64,000 bases of DNA from Pseudomonas sp. NC02 (GTDB taxonomy: Bacteria; Pseudomonadota; Gammaproteobacteria; Pseudomonadales; Pseudomonadaceae). A program made the translations under genes and the position numbers. The stretch lies in contig NZ_CP025624.1 of NCBI RefSeq assembly GCF_002874965.1, forward strand, positions 3,038,001 through 3,102,000, written 5' to 3'. The notes below the pieces were generated by a model. The model ran no database searches. It was not told the DNA's origin and was given only the letters and a program-made list of their open reading frames with translations. This document shows positions 56,467 through 64,000 of this stretch, piece after piece. Within the stretch, counting starts at the first letter, position 1. Each line of letters starts with the position of its first letter.

Positions 56467-58026
56467 TTACTGTTTCCCCGATCTTCCCAGCGCTTTCGCT
56501 ACCAGTTGCTCATAAAGTTCGGCATAGGGTTCCACTGCCTGGCACCAGTTGAACGGTGCGGCCATAGCCCGGCAACGCATGGCGTTGAGCAAGCCTGGGA
56601 AGGCGAAGACCTTGAACGCGCGGCTCAGGGCCGCTTCGTAGCTTTCGACAGTGGATTCGTTGAACAGGAAGCCGGTGACACCATCCTCGATAGTGTCGGC
56701 CAGGCCGCCGGTGTTGCGTGCAACCGGCAACGAGCCGAAGCGCTGGGCGTACATCTGGCTCAGGCCGCAGGGTTCGTAACGGGATGGCATCAACAGGAAG
56801 TCGCTGCCGGCGAACATGCGGCGCGCGTCGGTCTCGTTGAAGCCGATGCGCACGCCGATCTGGCCGGGAAAGCGCAGGGCCAGGGCACGCATGGCTTGCT
56901 CTTCTTCCGGCTCACCACGGCCGATGATCGCGATCTGGCCGCCATTTTCGACGATGAAACTGGCGACCGCTTCGGTCAGGTCCAGGCCTTTCTGGTAGAC
57001 CAGGCGCGATACCACGGCGAACAGCGGGCCGGTGGAGTCGTGCAAGCCAAACAGGTTGCGCACATGGGCGGCGTTCTGTGCCTTGCCTTCCCAGTCACCA
57101 ATGTTGAAAGGGTGGGTCAGGTGCGGGTCAGTGGACGACTCCCAGCTTTCATCAATGCCGTTGGGAATGCCGCTGAGCAAGCCTTGCTGGGTCTTGCTGG
57201 CGAGAAAGCCATCTAGACCGCAGCCAAATTCGGGGGTGGTGATTTCCTGGGCGTAGGTGGCGCTGACCGTGGTGATATGGCTGGAATACGCCATGCCGGC
57301 CTTGAGGAATGACAGCTTGCCGTAGAACTCCATGCCTTCTTGCTGCAAGGCGTGTTCGGGAATCCCCAGTTCCGGGCACGAGGCGAGGCTGACCACGCCC
57401 TGGTAGGCGAGGTTATGAATGGTGAACAGCGTTGGAGTGCGTGACCCACGCCAGTGCATATAGGCTGGCGCCAGGCCTGCTGGCCAGTCATGGGCGTGCA
57501 CCAGGTCCGGGCACCAGTGGATCTGCGCCAGGTTGGCGGCAATATCGGCGGCGGCCAGGCCCAGGCGGGCGAAGCGGATATGGTTGTCGGGCCAGTCGCG
57601 GCCGTTGTTGGCGCCATAGGGCGTGCCTTCGCGCTCGTAAAGCTCGGGGCAGATCAGCACGTAGATAACCAGGCCGTCCTTGAGGTCCATGCGCCCGATC
57701 TTGCACGGTGGCAGCGCGGCGTGGCCCCCCAGCTCACCGATGATATGAATAGGGTTGTCGCTGTCCAGCACCTGCGGGTAGCCGGGGATCAGCACGCGCA
57801 CATCGTGCAGGTGCGCCATGGCGCGGGGCAGTGCGGCGGACACGTCGCCCAGGCCGCCGGTTTTCACCAGGTCGGCCAGTTCGGAAGTGACAAACAGCAC
57901 TTTTTTGCGATTGGGATTCACACGTGGGACCGGCCGCACCGTGTTGGGAAGGTCGGCCAATGAGGTCGGCCCGCCAACCGGCTGACTAAAACGCTCTCCC
58001 TGAGTATCTACAGCGGCACTGATCAT
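56467..58026 (-). CDS. glgA: Glycogen synthase
   Basis: A 519-residue GT5 glucosyltransferase that builds alpha-1,4-glucan from a nucleotide-glucose donor, usually ADP-glucose. Motifs are VLFVTSELADLVKTGGLGDVS (donor loop KTGGLGD), HAHDWPAGLAPAYM, VSRLVYQKGLDL and PSRYEPCGLSQMYA with the catalytic Glu. The first about 40 residues before PNRKKVLFV are an unusual extension of moderately polar sequence (SAAVDTQGERFSQPVGGPTS). The ATG at 58026 has GGGAGAG; an in-frame ATG upstream at 58125 would add 33 odd residues. It is first in the six-gene minus-strand set glgA-treZ-malQ-treY-DUF2934-glgX. Confidence 0.95.
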   Translation of the reverse strand: MISAAVDTQGERFSQPVGGPTSLADLPNTVRPVPRVNPNRKKVLFVTSELADLVKTGGLGDVSAALPRAMAHLHDVRVLIPGYPQVLDSDNPIHIIGELGGHAALPPCKIGRMDLKDGLVIYVLICPELYEREGTPYGANNGRDWPDNHIRFARLGLAAADIAANLAQIHWCPDLVHAHDWPAGLAPAYMHWRGSRTPTLFTIHNLAYQGVVSLASCPELGIPEHALQQEGMEFYGKLSFLKAGMAYSSHITTVSATYAQEITTPEFGCGLDGFLASKTQQGLLSGIPNGIDESWESSTDPHLTHPFNIGDWEGKAQNAAHVRNLFGLHDSTGPLFAVVSRLVYQKGLDLTEAVASFIVENGGQIAIIGRGEPEEEQAMRALALRFPGQIGVRIGFNETDARRMFAGSDFLLMPSRYEPCGLSQMYAQRFGSLPVARNTGGLADTIEDGVTGFLFNESTVESYEAALSRAFKVFAFPGLLNAMRCRAMAAPFNWCQAVEPYAELYEQLVAKALGRSGKQ

Positions 58027-58465
58027 AGTTCTCTCCCGAGTTCTGGTCGGCTGATGGCATATGGCAATCAGCGAAGGTTGACCGCGTCCTGCGGCCAGGC
58101 GCACAAGCGCTACACAGACTGGCAAGCCTTATGCCAGTTGTGCTGGAGTCTTAAATAGAGTGGATGGACGGGCGTTCGGTATGAACCGTCAGCACTCGCC
58201 TTACCTTAAACCTGACCTGTGGCAGAGTTGGAAAGTTTCGATTTTTTGCGGGGTTTTTGTTTTGGATCGGACCCATCGGTCATGAGTCTAGGACAGATCC
58301 CAGAGCCTGTGGGGTCTGTGGGGTATTTTTGTAGGACAAATTTTTTTCATGAGCCCGGTAGCAGCTGTCGAGCGCGCTCCGGTTCAGGATCGGCAGTGCG
58401 CCCGACGCAGCCTCGCTGAGGCTCGACAGCTGCTACGGGGGGGAGTGGGAGGTGAAATGTGTGCA
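58027..58465. other. 439-base intergenic region upstream of glgA
   Basis: The only gap over 300 bases. It separates glgA from the convergent-facing end of the D-2-hydroxyacid dehydrogenase gene on the same strand. It holds the glgA leader and promoter (not assignable with confidence), an AT-rich stretch around 58225-58350, and the palindromic repeat at 58358-58435. I see no convincing gene; a 66-codon + strand frame at 58219-58419 overlaps the repeat and has no good start. Confidence 0.7.
58358..58435. repeat. Palindromic intergenic repeat (GTAGCAGCTGTCGAG type)
   Basis: GTAGCAGCTGTCGAG (58358-58372) and its complement CTCGACAGCTGCTAC (58421-58435) bracket about 48 bases with an internal CCTCGCTGAGG palindrome. 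This is a third repeat family in the window, common in Pseudomonas intergenic DNA. It lies before the D-2-hydroxyacid dehydrogenase stop on the far side of the glgA leader. Confidence 0.85.
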
Positions 58466-59419
58466 CTAGCTTAGTGCGCGAACGGGCACTCCTTTGGCCC
58501 ACGCTTGGATGTCTTCGATCATCTGCTGGTAGAACTGGCGGTAGTTCTGCTCGCTGACGTACCCCACATGAGGGGTGGCCAATACGTTGGGCAACTGGCG
58601 GAATGGATGCCCGGCTGGCAGCGGCTCCTGGGCGTACACGTCCAGTGCCGCGCCCGCCAGCCGGCCATTGGCCAGGGCGTCAATCAAGGCGGCCTCATCG
58701 ACAATCGGCCCGCGTGCCGTGTTCACCAAATGCGCCGTAGGTTTCATCCAGCCCAACGCTTCGGCGTCCACCAGCCCGCGGCTGCGGTCGCTGAGCACCA
58801 GGTGAATCGACAACACGTCCGCCTGTTCAAACAACTCGCGCTTGCTGACCCAGGTCACGCCGCTTTCGGCAGCGCGCTCTGGGGTAAGGTTTTCGCTCCA
58901 GGCAATTACGCGCATGCCGAAAGCCTGGCCAAATTTGGCGACCTTCTGGCCAATGCTGCCCAGCCCGAGAGTCCCCAGGGTCTTGCCGTACAAATCGCCG
59001 CCCAGGCCCACTTGCCAACCCCCGGCGCGCAGGGAATTGGCTTCGGCCAGCAGGTTGCGGGTAGACGCCATGATCAGTGCCCAGGTCAGTTCCGGGGCCG
59101 CGTGCTTGTAACTGTCGGTGCCGCATACCTGGATACCCAGGGCCTTGGCCGCAGGAATGTCGATGGCGGCGTTGCGCATGCCGCCGGTCACCAGCAACTT
59201 GAGCCTGGGCAAGCCTTGCAACAGAGCCTGGTCGAAGGTGGTGCGTTCGCGCATCACGCAGATCACCTCGAACCCCTGCAAACGCTCGATCAACGTGGCG
59301 GTGTCCGCCGGGTAATCGTGGAGGAAGTGCACCTGGCCGACCGACGCCAGGACTGACCAGTCCACCACGCCACTGGCCACATTCTGCCAATCATCAATCA
59401 CTGCGATCTGTACCGACAT
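58466..59419 (-). CDS. D-isomer-specific 2-hydroxyacid dehydrogenase (NAD-dependent)
   Basis: A 317-residue enzyme of the phosphoglycerate/D-lactate dehydrogenase family. The Rossmann motif is TLGLGSIGQKVAKFGQAFGM, followed by the DxSIHL region (ADVLSIHLVLSDRSRGLVD), NTARGPIVDEAAL with the substrate-binding Arg, and the catalytic His in TPHVGYVSEQNY; the catalytic Glu is in DVYAQEPLP. It is not the ACT-domain SerA. Substrate unknown. It ends just upstream of the glgA leader and begins 26 bases after the next gene on the same strand. Confidence 0.93.
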   Translation of the reverse strand: MSVQIAVIDDWQNVASGVVDWSVLASVGQVHFLHDYPADTATLIERLQGFEVICVMRERTTFDQALLQGLPRLKLLVTGGMRNAAIDIPAAKALGIQVCGTDSYKHAAPELTWALIMASTRNLLAEANSLRAGGWQVGLGGDLYGKTLGTLGLGSIGQKVAKFGQAFGMRVIAWSENLTPERAAESGVTWVSKRELFEQADVLSIHLVLSDRSRGLVDAEALGWMKPTAHLVNTARGPIVDEAALIDALANGRLAGAALDVYAQEPLPAGHPFRQLPNVLATPHVGYVSEQNYRQFYQQMIEDIQAWAKGVPVRALS

Positions 59420-59445
59420 TCACGCATGCCTCGAAAAAGGTTGGA

Positions 59446-60459
59446 TTAAAGGGCGTTCAGCCCTTGCAACAGTGCCTTGTGAAACTGTGCCGGCTCTTCC
59501 ATTTGCGGTGCATGGCCCAGACCCGGGAATTCCACCAGGGTGGCGTGGGGAATCAGCTTGGCCACTTGCTTGCCCAGCACCGCATAGTTGCCGAGCTTCG
59601 CCTTGACCGCCGGTGGCGCCAGGTCTTTGCCAATGGCGGTGTTGTCGGAGGTGCCGATCAGCAGCAGGGTGGGGATCTGCAGGTCCTTGAACTCGTAGTA
59701 CACCGGCTGGGTGAAGATCATGTCGTAAATCAGCGCCGAGTTCCACGCCACCTGGGTGTGGCCGGGGCCTTTGTTCATGCCGGCGAGCATATCGACCCAG
59801 CGGTCGTATTCAGGCTTCCAGCGGCCGACGTAGTAGGTGTCGAGCTCGTATTTGCGGATGCCTTCGGCGGTCAGTTTCAACTCGCGCTCGTACCATTGGT
59901 CAACGCTGCGGTAGGGCACGCCGATGGCCTTCCAGTCTTCCAGGCCAATCGGGTTTACGAGGGCAAGTTGTTCGGTTTGCTGCGGATAGAGCAGGGCGTA
60001 GCGTGTGGCAAGCATGCCGCCAGTGGAATGGCCGAGCAGGGTAGCCTTCTGAATACCGAGTTTTTCCAGGAGTTGATGGGTGTTGATCGCCAGTTGCTGG
60101 AAGCTGTACTGGTAATTGTCCGGTTTGCTGGAGGTGCAGAAACCGATCTGGTCGGGAGCGATCACCCGGTAGCCGGCGTCGCTCAGGGCCTTGATCGATT
60201 CATCCCAGGTGGCGCCGCAGAAGTTCTTGCCGTGCATCAGCACGATGCTGCGCCCGTTGGCCTTGCCCTTGGCCGGCACGTCCATGTAGCCCATCTGCAG
60301 GGATTTGCCCTGGGACTGGAAGGTGAAGTGCTCTACCGGGTACGGGTATTGGAAGCCTTGCAGCTCGGGGCCGTAGGTCGGACCTTCTTCGGCGGCGAAG
60401 GCGGGCAGGGCGCTGCCGAGCAACAGGCTGGCGACGCACAGAGAGCGGATCTTGGACAT
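59446..60459 (-). CDS. Exported alpha/beta hydrolase
   Basis: A 337-residue alpha/beta hydrolase with a Sec signal (SLCVASLLLGSALPAFAAEEG). It has an oxyanion HG in IVLMHGKNFCGATW, the nucleophile elbow GHSTGG, and the catalytic His in PGLGHAPQMEEPAQF. Family members include haloalkane dehalogenase- and esterase-like enzymes; the export signal suggests a periplasmic esterase. I start at 60459 (GGAG before the ATG); a longer frame from 60570 would bury the signal peptide. It shares a strand with the dehydrogenase downstream but no clear pathway. Confidence 0.9.
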   Translation of the reverse strand: MSKIRSLCVASLLLGSALPAFAAEEGPTYGPELQGFQYPYPVEHFTFQSQGKSLQMGYMDVPAKGKANGRSIVLMHGKNFCGATWDESIKALSDAGYRVIAPDQIGFCTSSKPDNYQYSFQQLAINTHQLLEKLGIQKATLLGHSTGGMLATRYALLYPQQTEQLALVNPIGLEDWKAIGVPYRSVDQWYERELKLTAEGIRKYELDTYYVGRWKPEYDRWVDMLAGMNKGPGHTQVAWNSALIYDMIFTQPVYYEFKDLQIPTLLLIGTSDNTAIGKDLAPPAVKAKLGNYAVLGKQVAKLIPHATLVEFPGLGHAPQMEEPAQFHKALLQGLNAL

Positions 60460-60514
60460 GGTTAGAGCTCCGGGAACAGTGCCCGGATGCTGTGGCGAGG
60501 GGATTAACGGGAGA

Positions 60515-60946
60515 TTAAATCCAGTGCAGGGTGAGCATGGCCAGTACCCCGTAGCGCGCCCCTTTTGCAAGGGTCACCAGCACCAGGAACCGCCAGAACG
60601 GTTCGCGCATGACCCCGGCCACCAGGGTCAGCGGGTCACCAATGATCGGCACCCAACTGAGCAGCAACGACCAATGGCCCCAGCGCTGGTAATGAGTACG
60701 GGCGTTTTCCAGGTGCCTGGGGCTGACCGGAAACCAGCGTCGATCCTTGAAGCGCTCGACCGAGCGGCCCAGCAGCCAGTTGACCACCGAGCCCAATACG
60801 TTGCCGGCCGTTGCAACCCCGAGCAGCAACCACAGGCTGTAGTGCCCGCTGATCAACAGCCCCACCAGCACCGCCTCCGATTGCATCGGCAACAGCGTGG
60901 CGGCGCCGAAGGCGGCGAAAAACAGTCCCAGGTAACCGGCAAGCAT
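60515..60946 (-). CDS. YqaA-family (DedA/VTT-like) membrane protein
   Basis: A 143-residue inner-membrane protein related to E. coli YqaA and the SNARE-associated/DedA group: helices FFAAFGAATLLPMQSEAVLVGLLI, LLLGVATAGNVLGSVVNWLLGR, then WGHWSLLLSWVPIIGDPLTLVAG with the conserved Pro and Gly. Function is uncertain; related proteins affect membrane lipid or proton balance. The ATG at 60946 follows a TTG directly behind the DUF411 stop (TGATTGATG), so it is coupled to that gene. Confidence 0.85.
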   Translation of the reverse strand: MLAGYLGLFFAAFGAATLLPMQSEAVLVGLLISGHYSLWLLLGVATAGNVLGSVVNWLLGRSVERFKDRRWFPVSPRHLENARTHYQRWGHWSLLLSWVPIIGDPLTLVAGVMREPFWRFLVLVTLAKGARYGVLAMLTLHWI

Positions 60947-60949
60947 CAA

Positions 60950-61396
60950 TCAGCGTGCCGGATAGTCAGCCACTACCACGTCTTCGCCATCGCGAGTCAG
61001 GCCGATGACCTGATAGGCATCGCTGCTGCCGTCCATCTCCATGCCTGGCGAGCCCATGGGCATGCCCGGTGCTGCAATGCCCAGCAAGTCGTCGCGCTTG
61101 CGCAGGGCCAAGACCTGGTCGGCTGGCACATGGCCTTCGACGAACTTGCCGTCGATCACGCCGGTATGGCAAGACGCCAGGCGCGGCGCCACGCCCAGGC
61201 GTTGCTTGACCTCGCTCATGTTGCTTTCCACATGGTCGTTGACCTTGAACCCGTTGCTCTCCAGGTGGGCAATCCACTTTTTGCAGCAACCGCAGTTGGC
61301 ATCACGGTGCACGTCAATCGGGATCAGCTCGGCAGCCTGGGCCAGGGTGCTCATGAGCAGGGCCGACAGTGCGGCCAGTCGCAGGGTGGTTTTCAT
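60950..61396 (-). CDS. DUF411 protein, exported, copper-associated type
   Basis: A 148-residue exported protein. The signal peptide (TLRLAALSALLMSTLAQAAEL) precedes the DUF411 core HRDANCGCCKKWIAHLESNGF, whose CGCC motif could bind metal or be redox-active, and CHTGVIDGKFVEGHVPADQV. GMPMGSPGMEMDG is a Met-rich segment of the kind that binds copper. DUF411 genes often occur with copper-resistance genes; none are nearby here apart from ccoG 30 kb away. I chose the ATG at 61396; 61402 and 61432 are alternatives. Confidence 0.85.
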   Translation of the reverse strand: MKTTLRLAALSALLMSTLAQAAELIPIDVHRDANCGCCKKWIAHLESNGFKVNDHVESNMSEVKQRLGVAPRLASCHTGVIDGKFVEGHVPADQVLALRKRDDLLGIAAPGMPMGSPGMEMDGSSDAYQVIGLTRDGEDVVVADYPAR

Positions 61397-61488
61397 CGTC
61401 ATCTCATCGGATAAAGGGCAACAGCGGGGCATTCTCCCTGCTTTTTGGAAAAGGGTTTCCCGGGATTGTTACGAGGTTTTACGAAAAA

Positions 61489-61523
61489 CCGACAGCACCA
61501 GAATAACCGCCTGGTGCTGTCGG
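61489..61523 (-). terminator. Rho-independent terminator of the SRPBCC gene
   Basis: A 13-base perfect stem, CCGACAGCACCAG and CTGGTGCTGTCGG, with a nine-base loop. On the minus strand it is followed by TTTTTCGT. It lies 28 bases after the SRPBCC stop and before the DUF411 gene. Confidence 0.9.
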
Positions 61524-61550
61524 AAAACTGAGAGGGATATGACGGTTTTG

Positions 61551-62006
61551 TCAGGCTGGCGGGGATTCCAGGCGCTGCTTGAGCTGATCAAGGGCCTGGT
61601 TGGACAGTGCGATCATGCGCTCATGCAGGGTGGTCAGTTGCAGTTCGGTTTCATAGGTGAGGATACGCTTGAACAGCGTGCCGTTGCCCTGTACTTGCAG
61701 CAGATAATGAATACAGCCATCGACCGCCAATGAGGTGAACGCGGTCTTGAACTCCCGCGGTCGCTGCGCAATCTGCACGCGATAGCTCATGGGAACCCGC
61801 ACACCCAGCAGGTCGATGGTTTCAGTGAAACGATGACCGGCAGGCAATGAGCCGGTGATACCGGTGTCGGCGCCCAGGGATGTCGGATGCCATTCATGCC
61901 AGCGATCCGGTTGGGTAACGTAGTCGTAAACATCGTCGATAGAGGCTTGTATATAGCGTTCCTGACTGATCCGCTCCAGACGGATCGGGTGCTCAACTGC
62001 GTGCAT
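61551..62006 (-). CDS. SRPBCC/polyketide-cyclase-like protein
   Basis: A 151-residue START-fold protein: the N-terminal beta-strand and helix pattern (IRLERISQERYIQASIDDVYDYVTQPDRWHEWHP) is typical of ligand-binding SRPBCC proteins, which hold hydrophobic compounds. No catalytic residue is evident. It is transcribed alone between a terminator and the chemoreceptor gene. AGGAGGTGT precedes the start. Confidence 0.87.
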   Translation of the reverse strand: MHAVEHPIRLERISQERYIQASIDDVYDYVTQPDRWHEWHPTSLGADTGITGSLPAGHRFTETIDLLGVRVPMSYRVQIAQRPREFKTAFTSLAVDGCIHYLLQVQGNGTLFKRILTYETELQLTTLHERMIALSNQALDQLKQRLESPPA

Positions 62007-62087
62007 GACACACCTCCTGTGTGGCGGAGCGAACTGTCAGAATAGTCCGGCTCCCGCGCATTGCACGGGAGCTTTCAGGCTATTTTT

Positions 62088-64000
62088 TCAACGCACCTTG
62101 AAGCGACCCATCAATGCAATAACCCGGCCATTGGCATCCAGCAGGCTCTGGGTGTTGTGCTCCGTGGCGTGGCCGCTTTGCACCAGCTCTTCGACCATGT
62201 GGCGGATGTGCACCATGCTGCGGTTGATTTCCTCGGTCACTGCGCTTTGCTGTTCGGCGGCGGTGGCGATCTGGGTGCTGAGGTTGTTGATATGGCTGAC
62301 GGAGCCGGCCATCTCGTCCAATCCCGTGTTCACCCGGGCCGTGGCGTCAGCCGCAGACTGGCAGCTGGCCTGGGTGGCTTCCATGGCCGTCACCGAGGAA
62401 CTCACGCCCGTGGTCAGGCGCGCCAGCATCTCATTGATCTGCGAGGTGCTGGCCTGGGTGCGGGCGGCGAGGGCGCGGACTTCGTCGGCCACCACCGCAA
62501 AACCCCGGCCTTGTTCGCCGGCCCGGGCGGCTTCGATGGCCGCGTTGAGTGCCAGCAGGTTGGTCTGGCCCGCGATGGCGCCGATCACGCCGAGGGTTTC
62601 GGTGATGCGGGCGGCATCCTGGCGCATGTTTTCCACGGTGTGGGTGGCGCTGGAGACCTCGCCGATCAACGCGCTGACGCTGCGGGAAGCTTCGCCGACC
62701 ACCACCCGCGAACGGTCGGCGTGCTCGTTGGCGCGCTGGGTGAACGCAGCCGTTTCGGCGGCGTTCTCGGCCACGGTGTCGGCGGTGGAACTCATCTCGG
62801 TGATGGCCGTGACGGTCTGGTCGGTTTCCGAGGCATGGCGGACCAGGATCTGGTTGGTCTGGGCCGACGTCTGCTGCAATTGCGCCAGGCTCGACGACAT
62901 GGCGCCGGTGGCCAGGGTCACTTCTCCAATCATGTTTTGCAGGTAGACGATAAAGCGGTTCACCGAATGGCCAATCGCCCCCAGTTCATCCTCGGCGCGA
63001 ATGGTGATGCGCCGGGTCAGGTCGGCATCGCCGTTGGACAGTGCGTCGATATTGGTCTTCAGCGCGGTCATCCGGTGCACCAGCTGGCGGATGGCGTACA
63101 CCGCCAACAGCACCAACAGCAGGATCATCGGGATTTGCAGCATCGCCAACGTGCCCAGTACGTCATCACGTTGGGCGGTGATCAGCGAGGTCGGCAGCGC
63201 AGTGGCGAGGAACCACGGGGTGCCTTCGATCGGGCGCATGAAGAACGTGCTGGCCACGCCCTGGTTGTCGAACTCGCTGCGTTGCAGGGTTTGATCACGA
63301 TGAGCCAGGCCGGCGCTGACCTGGGCGGCAAAGGCCGAGGTGCCGACCAATTCGCTGATGTTCTTCAACACCACGGGGCCGCTGATGCGCGTGCTGTTGC
63401 TGATGATCTTGCCGTCGCCTTCGACGATCAGCATTTGCCCGCCGAGGTCTTTTTCCTTGCTGGCCACCAGGTCGTTGAAGAAGCCCAGGGTCACGTCGAT
63501 GGTGGCGACGCCATAGGCTGCGCCGTCACGCTGGATCGCCATCGCGCAGTTGGTGCGTGGCTCCTGGCTGGCGTCATCCTTGTAGGCCGCCGCCCAGGCG
63601 CACTGGCCGCGGGGCGAAGCGAGGCCGCCCTTGTACCAGCTCTGGTCGTAGTAGTTGGGGGCCGCGTCGCTGTTCCAGAAGGTGTTCACCGCCAGCTTGC
63701 CCGAGGCATCGCGGTGCCAGAAGGTGCTGTGCTTGTTGCGTCCCGGGGTGCGTTGGTTGGGCAGGGGCCAGATGCCGCCGCCAAACACTTTCAATTCGCC
63801 GTACTGGTCCACCAGGCCTGGCAGCACCTTGTCGATGGCGTCGCTGTCCAGCAGCGGGATGGTTTGGGTGATGCTGCGTTGCTGGGCCTGAACCTTGTTC
63901 AGTTCGCCCTGGATCTGCTCGGCCACTTCGGCAATGCGATTGAGGGCCACCTGTTCTTCGGTGTGGCGCAGCTTGGGGGCCACCAACTGTCCGATGCCCA
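62088..64000 (-). CDS. Methyl-accepting chemotaxis protein with Cache sensor (N-terminal partial)
   Basis: The frame is open to the right edge, so the start and the first membrane helix lie outside. The visible 637 residues hold a dCache-like periplasmic sensor ([23 protein letters not shown], then YDQSWYKGG and [14 protein letters not shown]), the second membrane helix ([20 protein letters not shown]), a HAMP linker, and a long cytoplasmic coiled coil with the conserved tip [18 protein letters not shown] and [11 protein letters not shown]. It transmits ligand signals to CheA/CheW. PLP- or amino-acid-type ligands are common for this Cache architecture, but the ligand cannot be named. Confidence 0.92.
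   Translation of the reverse strand, partial: GIGQLVAPKLRHTEEQVALNRIAEVAEQIQGELNKVQAQQRSITQTIPLLDSDAIDKVLPGLVDQYGELKVFGGGIWPLPNQRTPGRNKHSTFWHRDASGKLAVNTFWNSDAAPNYYDQSWYKGGLASPRGQCAWAAAYKDDASQEPRTNCAMAIQRDGAAYGVATIDVTLGFFNDLVASKEKDLGGQMLIVEGDGKIISNSTRISGPVVLKNISELVGTSAFAAQVSAGLAHRDQTLQRSEFDNQGVASTFFMRPIEGTPWFLATALPTSLITAQRDDVLGTLAMLQIPMILLLVLLAVYAIRQLVHRMTALKTNIDALSNGDADLTRRITIRAEDELGAIGHSVNRFIVYLQNMIGEVTLATGAMSSSLAQLQQTSAQTNQILVRHASETDQTVTAITEMSSTADTVAENAAETAAFTQRANEHADRSRVVVGEASRSVSALIGEVSSATHTVENMRQDAARITETLGVIGAIAGQTNLLALNAAIEAARAGEQGRGFAVVADEVRALAARTQASTSQINEMLARLTTGVSSSVTAMEATQASCQSAADATARVNTGLDEMAGSVSHINNLSTQIATAAEQQSAVTEEINRSMVHIRHMVEELVQSGHATEHNTQSLLDANGRVIALMGRFKVR

Noticed and set aside
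58219..58419. 66-codon plus-strand frame in the glgA upstream region
   Set aside because: Overlaps the palindromic repeat, no proper start or ribosome binding site, no recognisable similarity.
62050..62072. Hairpin GCTCCCG/CGGGAGC downstream of the chemoreceptor gene
   Set aside because: Stem of only seven bases and no T-run on the minus strand; not a convincing terminator.
1..64000. CRISPR arrays, tRNA/rRNA genes, prophage or transposase genes
   Set aside because: None found on reading both strands; repeats seen are REPINs and short palindromes only.

Overview
The window looks like ordinary chromosome of a fluorescent Pseudomonas (P. fluorescens group). The evidence is high GC, the yafS-like/rnhA/dnaQ block, a MuxABC-OpmB type efflux operon, a large alpha-glucan/trehalose locus arranged as in other pseudomonads, and four copies of a P. 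fluorescens-type REPIN (two inverted GTGGGAGCGGGCTTGCTCGCGAA-like halves). I see no prophage, transposase, CRISPR array, tRNA or rRNA.

Layout. (1) 1-1936: the 3' part of a YafS-like methyltransferase, then rnhA and dnaQ. (2) 1940-13668: a LysR regulator divergent from a long, tightly packed + strand operon. It encodes two paralogous periplasmic binding proteins, an FAD-linked D-2-hydroxyacid dehydrogenase, a PLP aminotransferase, two ABC permeases and an ABC ATPase, a cysteine-dioxygenase-family cupin, a nu-class GST, and a 904-residue fusion of four rhodanese domains with a cystathionine beta-lyase-like domain. I read this as uptake and breakdown of a sulfur-containing amino acid or related thiol; the substrate is unknown. 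(3) 13777-14277: tpx. (4) 14508-23495: muxA-muxB-muxC-opmB. (5) 23770-32249: unrelated genes: an MHYT-GGDEF-EAL protein, an SDR, a MocR-type regulator, a stand-alone ccoG, an MgtC-like protein, small unknowns and a halovibrin-like lipoprotein.

(6) 32445-58026: the storage-glucan/trehalose locus. On + are glgE, a treS-maltokinase fusion and glgB. On - are glgA, treZ, malQ, treY, a DUF2934 gene and glgX. The genes join two routes: glycogen-type glucan made by GlgA or GlgE and branched by GlgB, and its conversion to trehalose by GlgX/TreY/TreZ, with TreS-Mak linking trehalose, maltose and maltose-1-phosphate. No glgC or glgP is in the window. Directly behind glgX, in translationally coupled order, is a cassette of unknown function: an acyl-CoA-dehydrogenase-like protein, a PIG-L deacetylase, a NodS-like methyltransferase and a family 2 glycosyltransferase. 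A second PIG-L gene, with two altered active-site residues, lies just beyond. A type V autotransporter sits between glgB and this cassette.

(7) 58466-64000: a D-2-hydroxyacid dehydrogenase, an exported alpha/beta hydrolase, a YqaA-like membrane protein, a DUF411 protein, an SRPBCC protein, and a Cache chemoreceptor cut by the window end.

The two parts most likely to hold undescribed biology are the sulfur operon with its rhodanese-lyase fusion, and the GT2/PIG-L/methyltransferase/ACAD cassette coupled to glgX.
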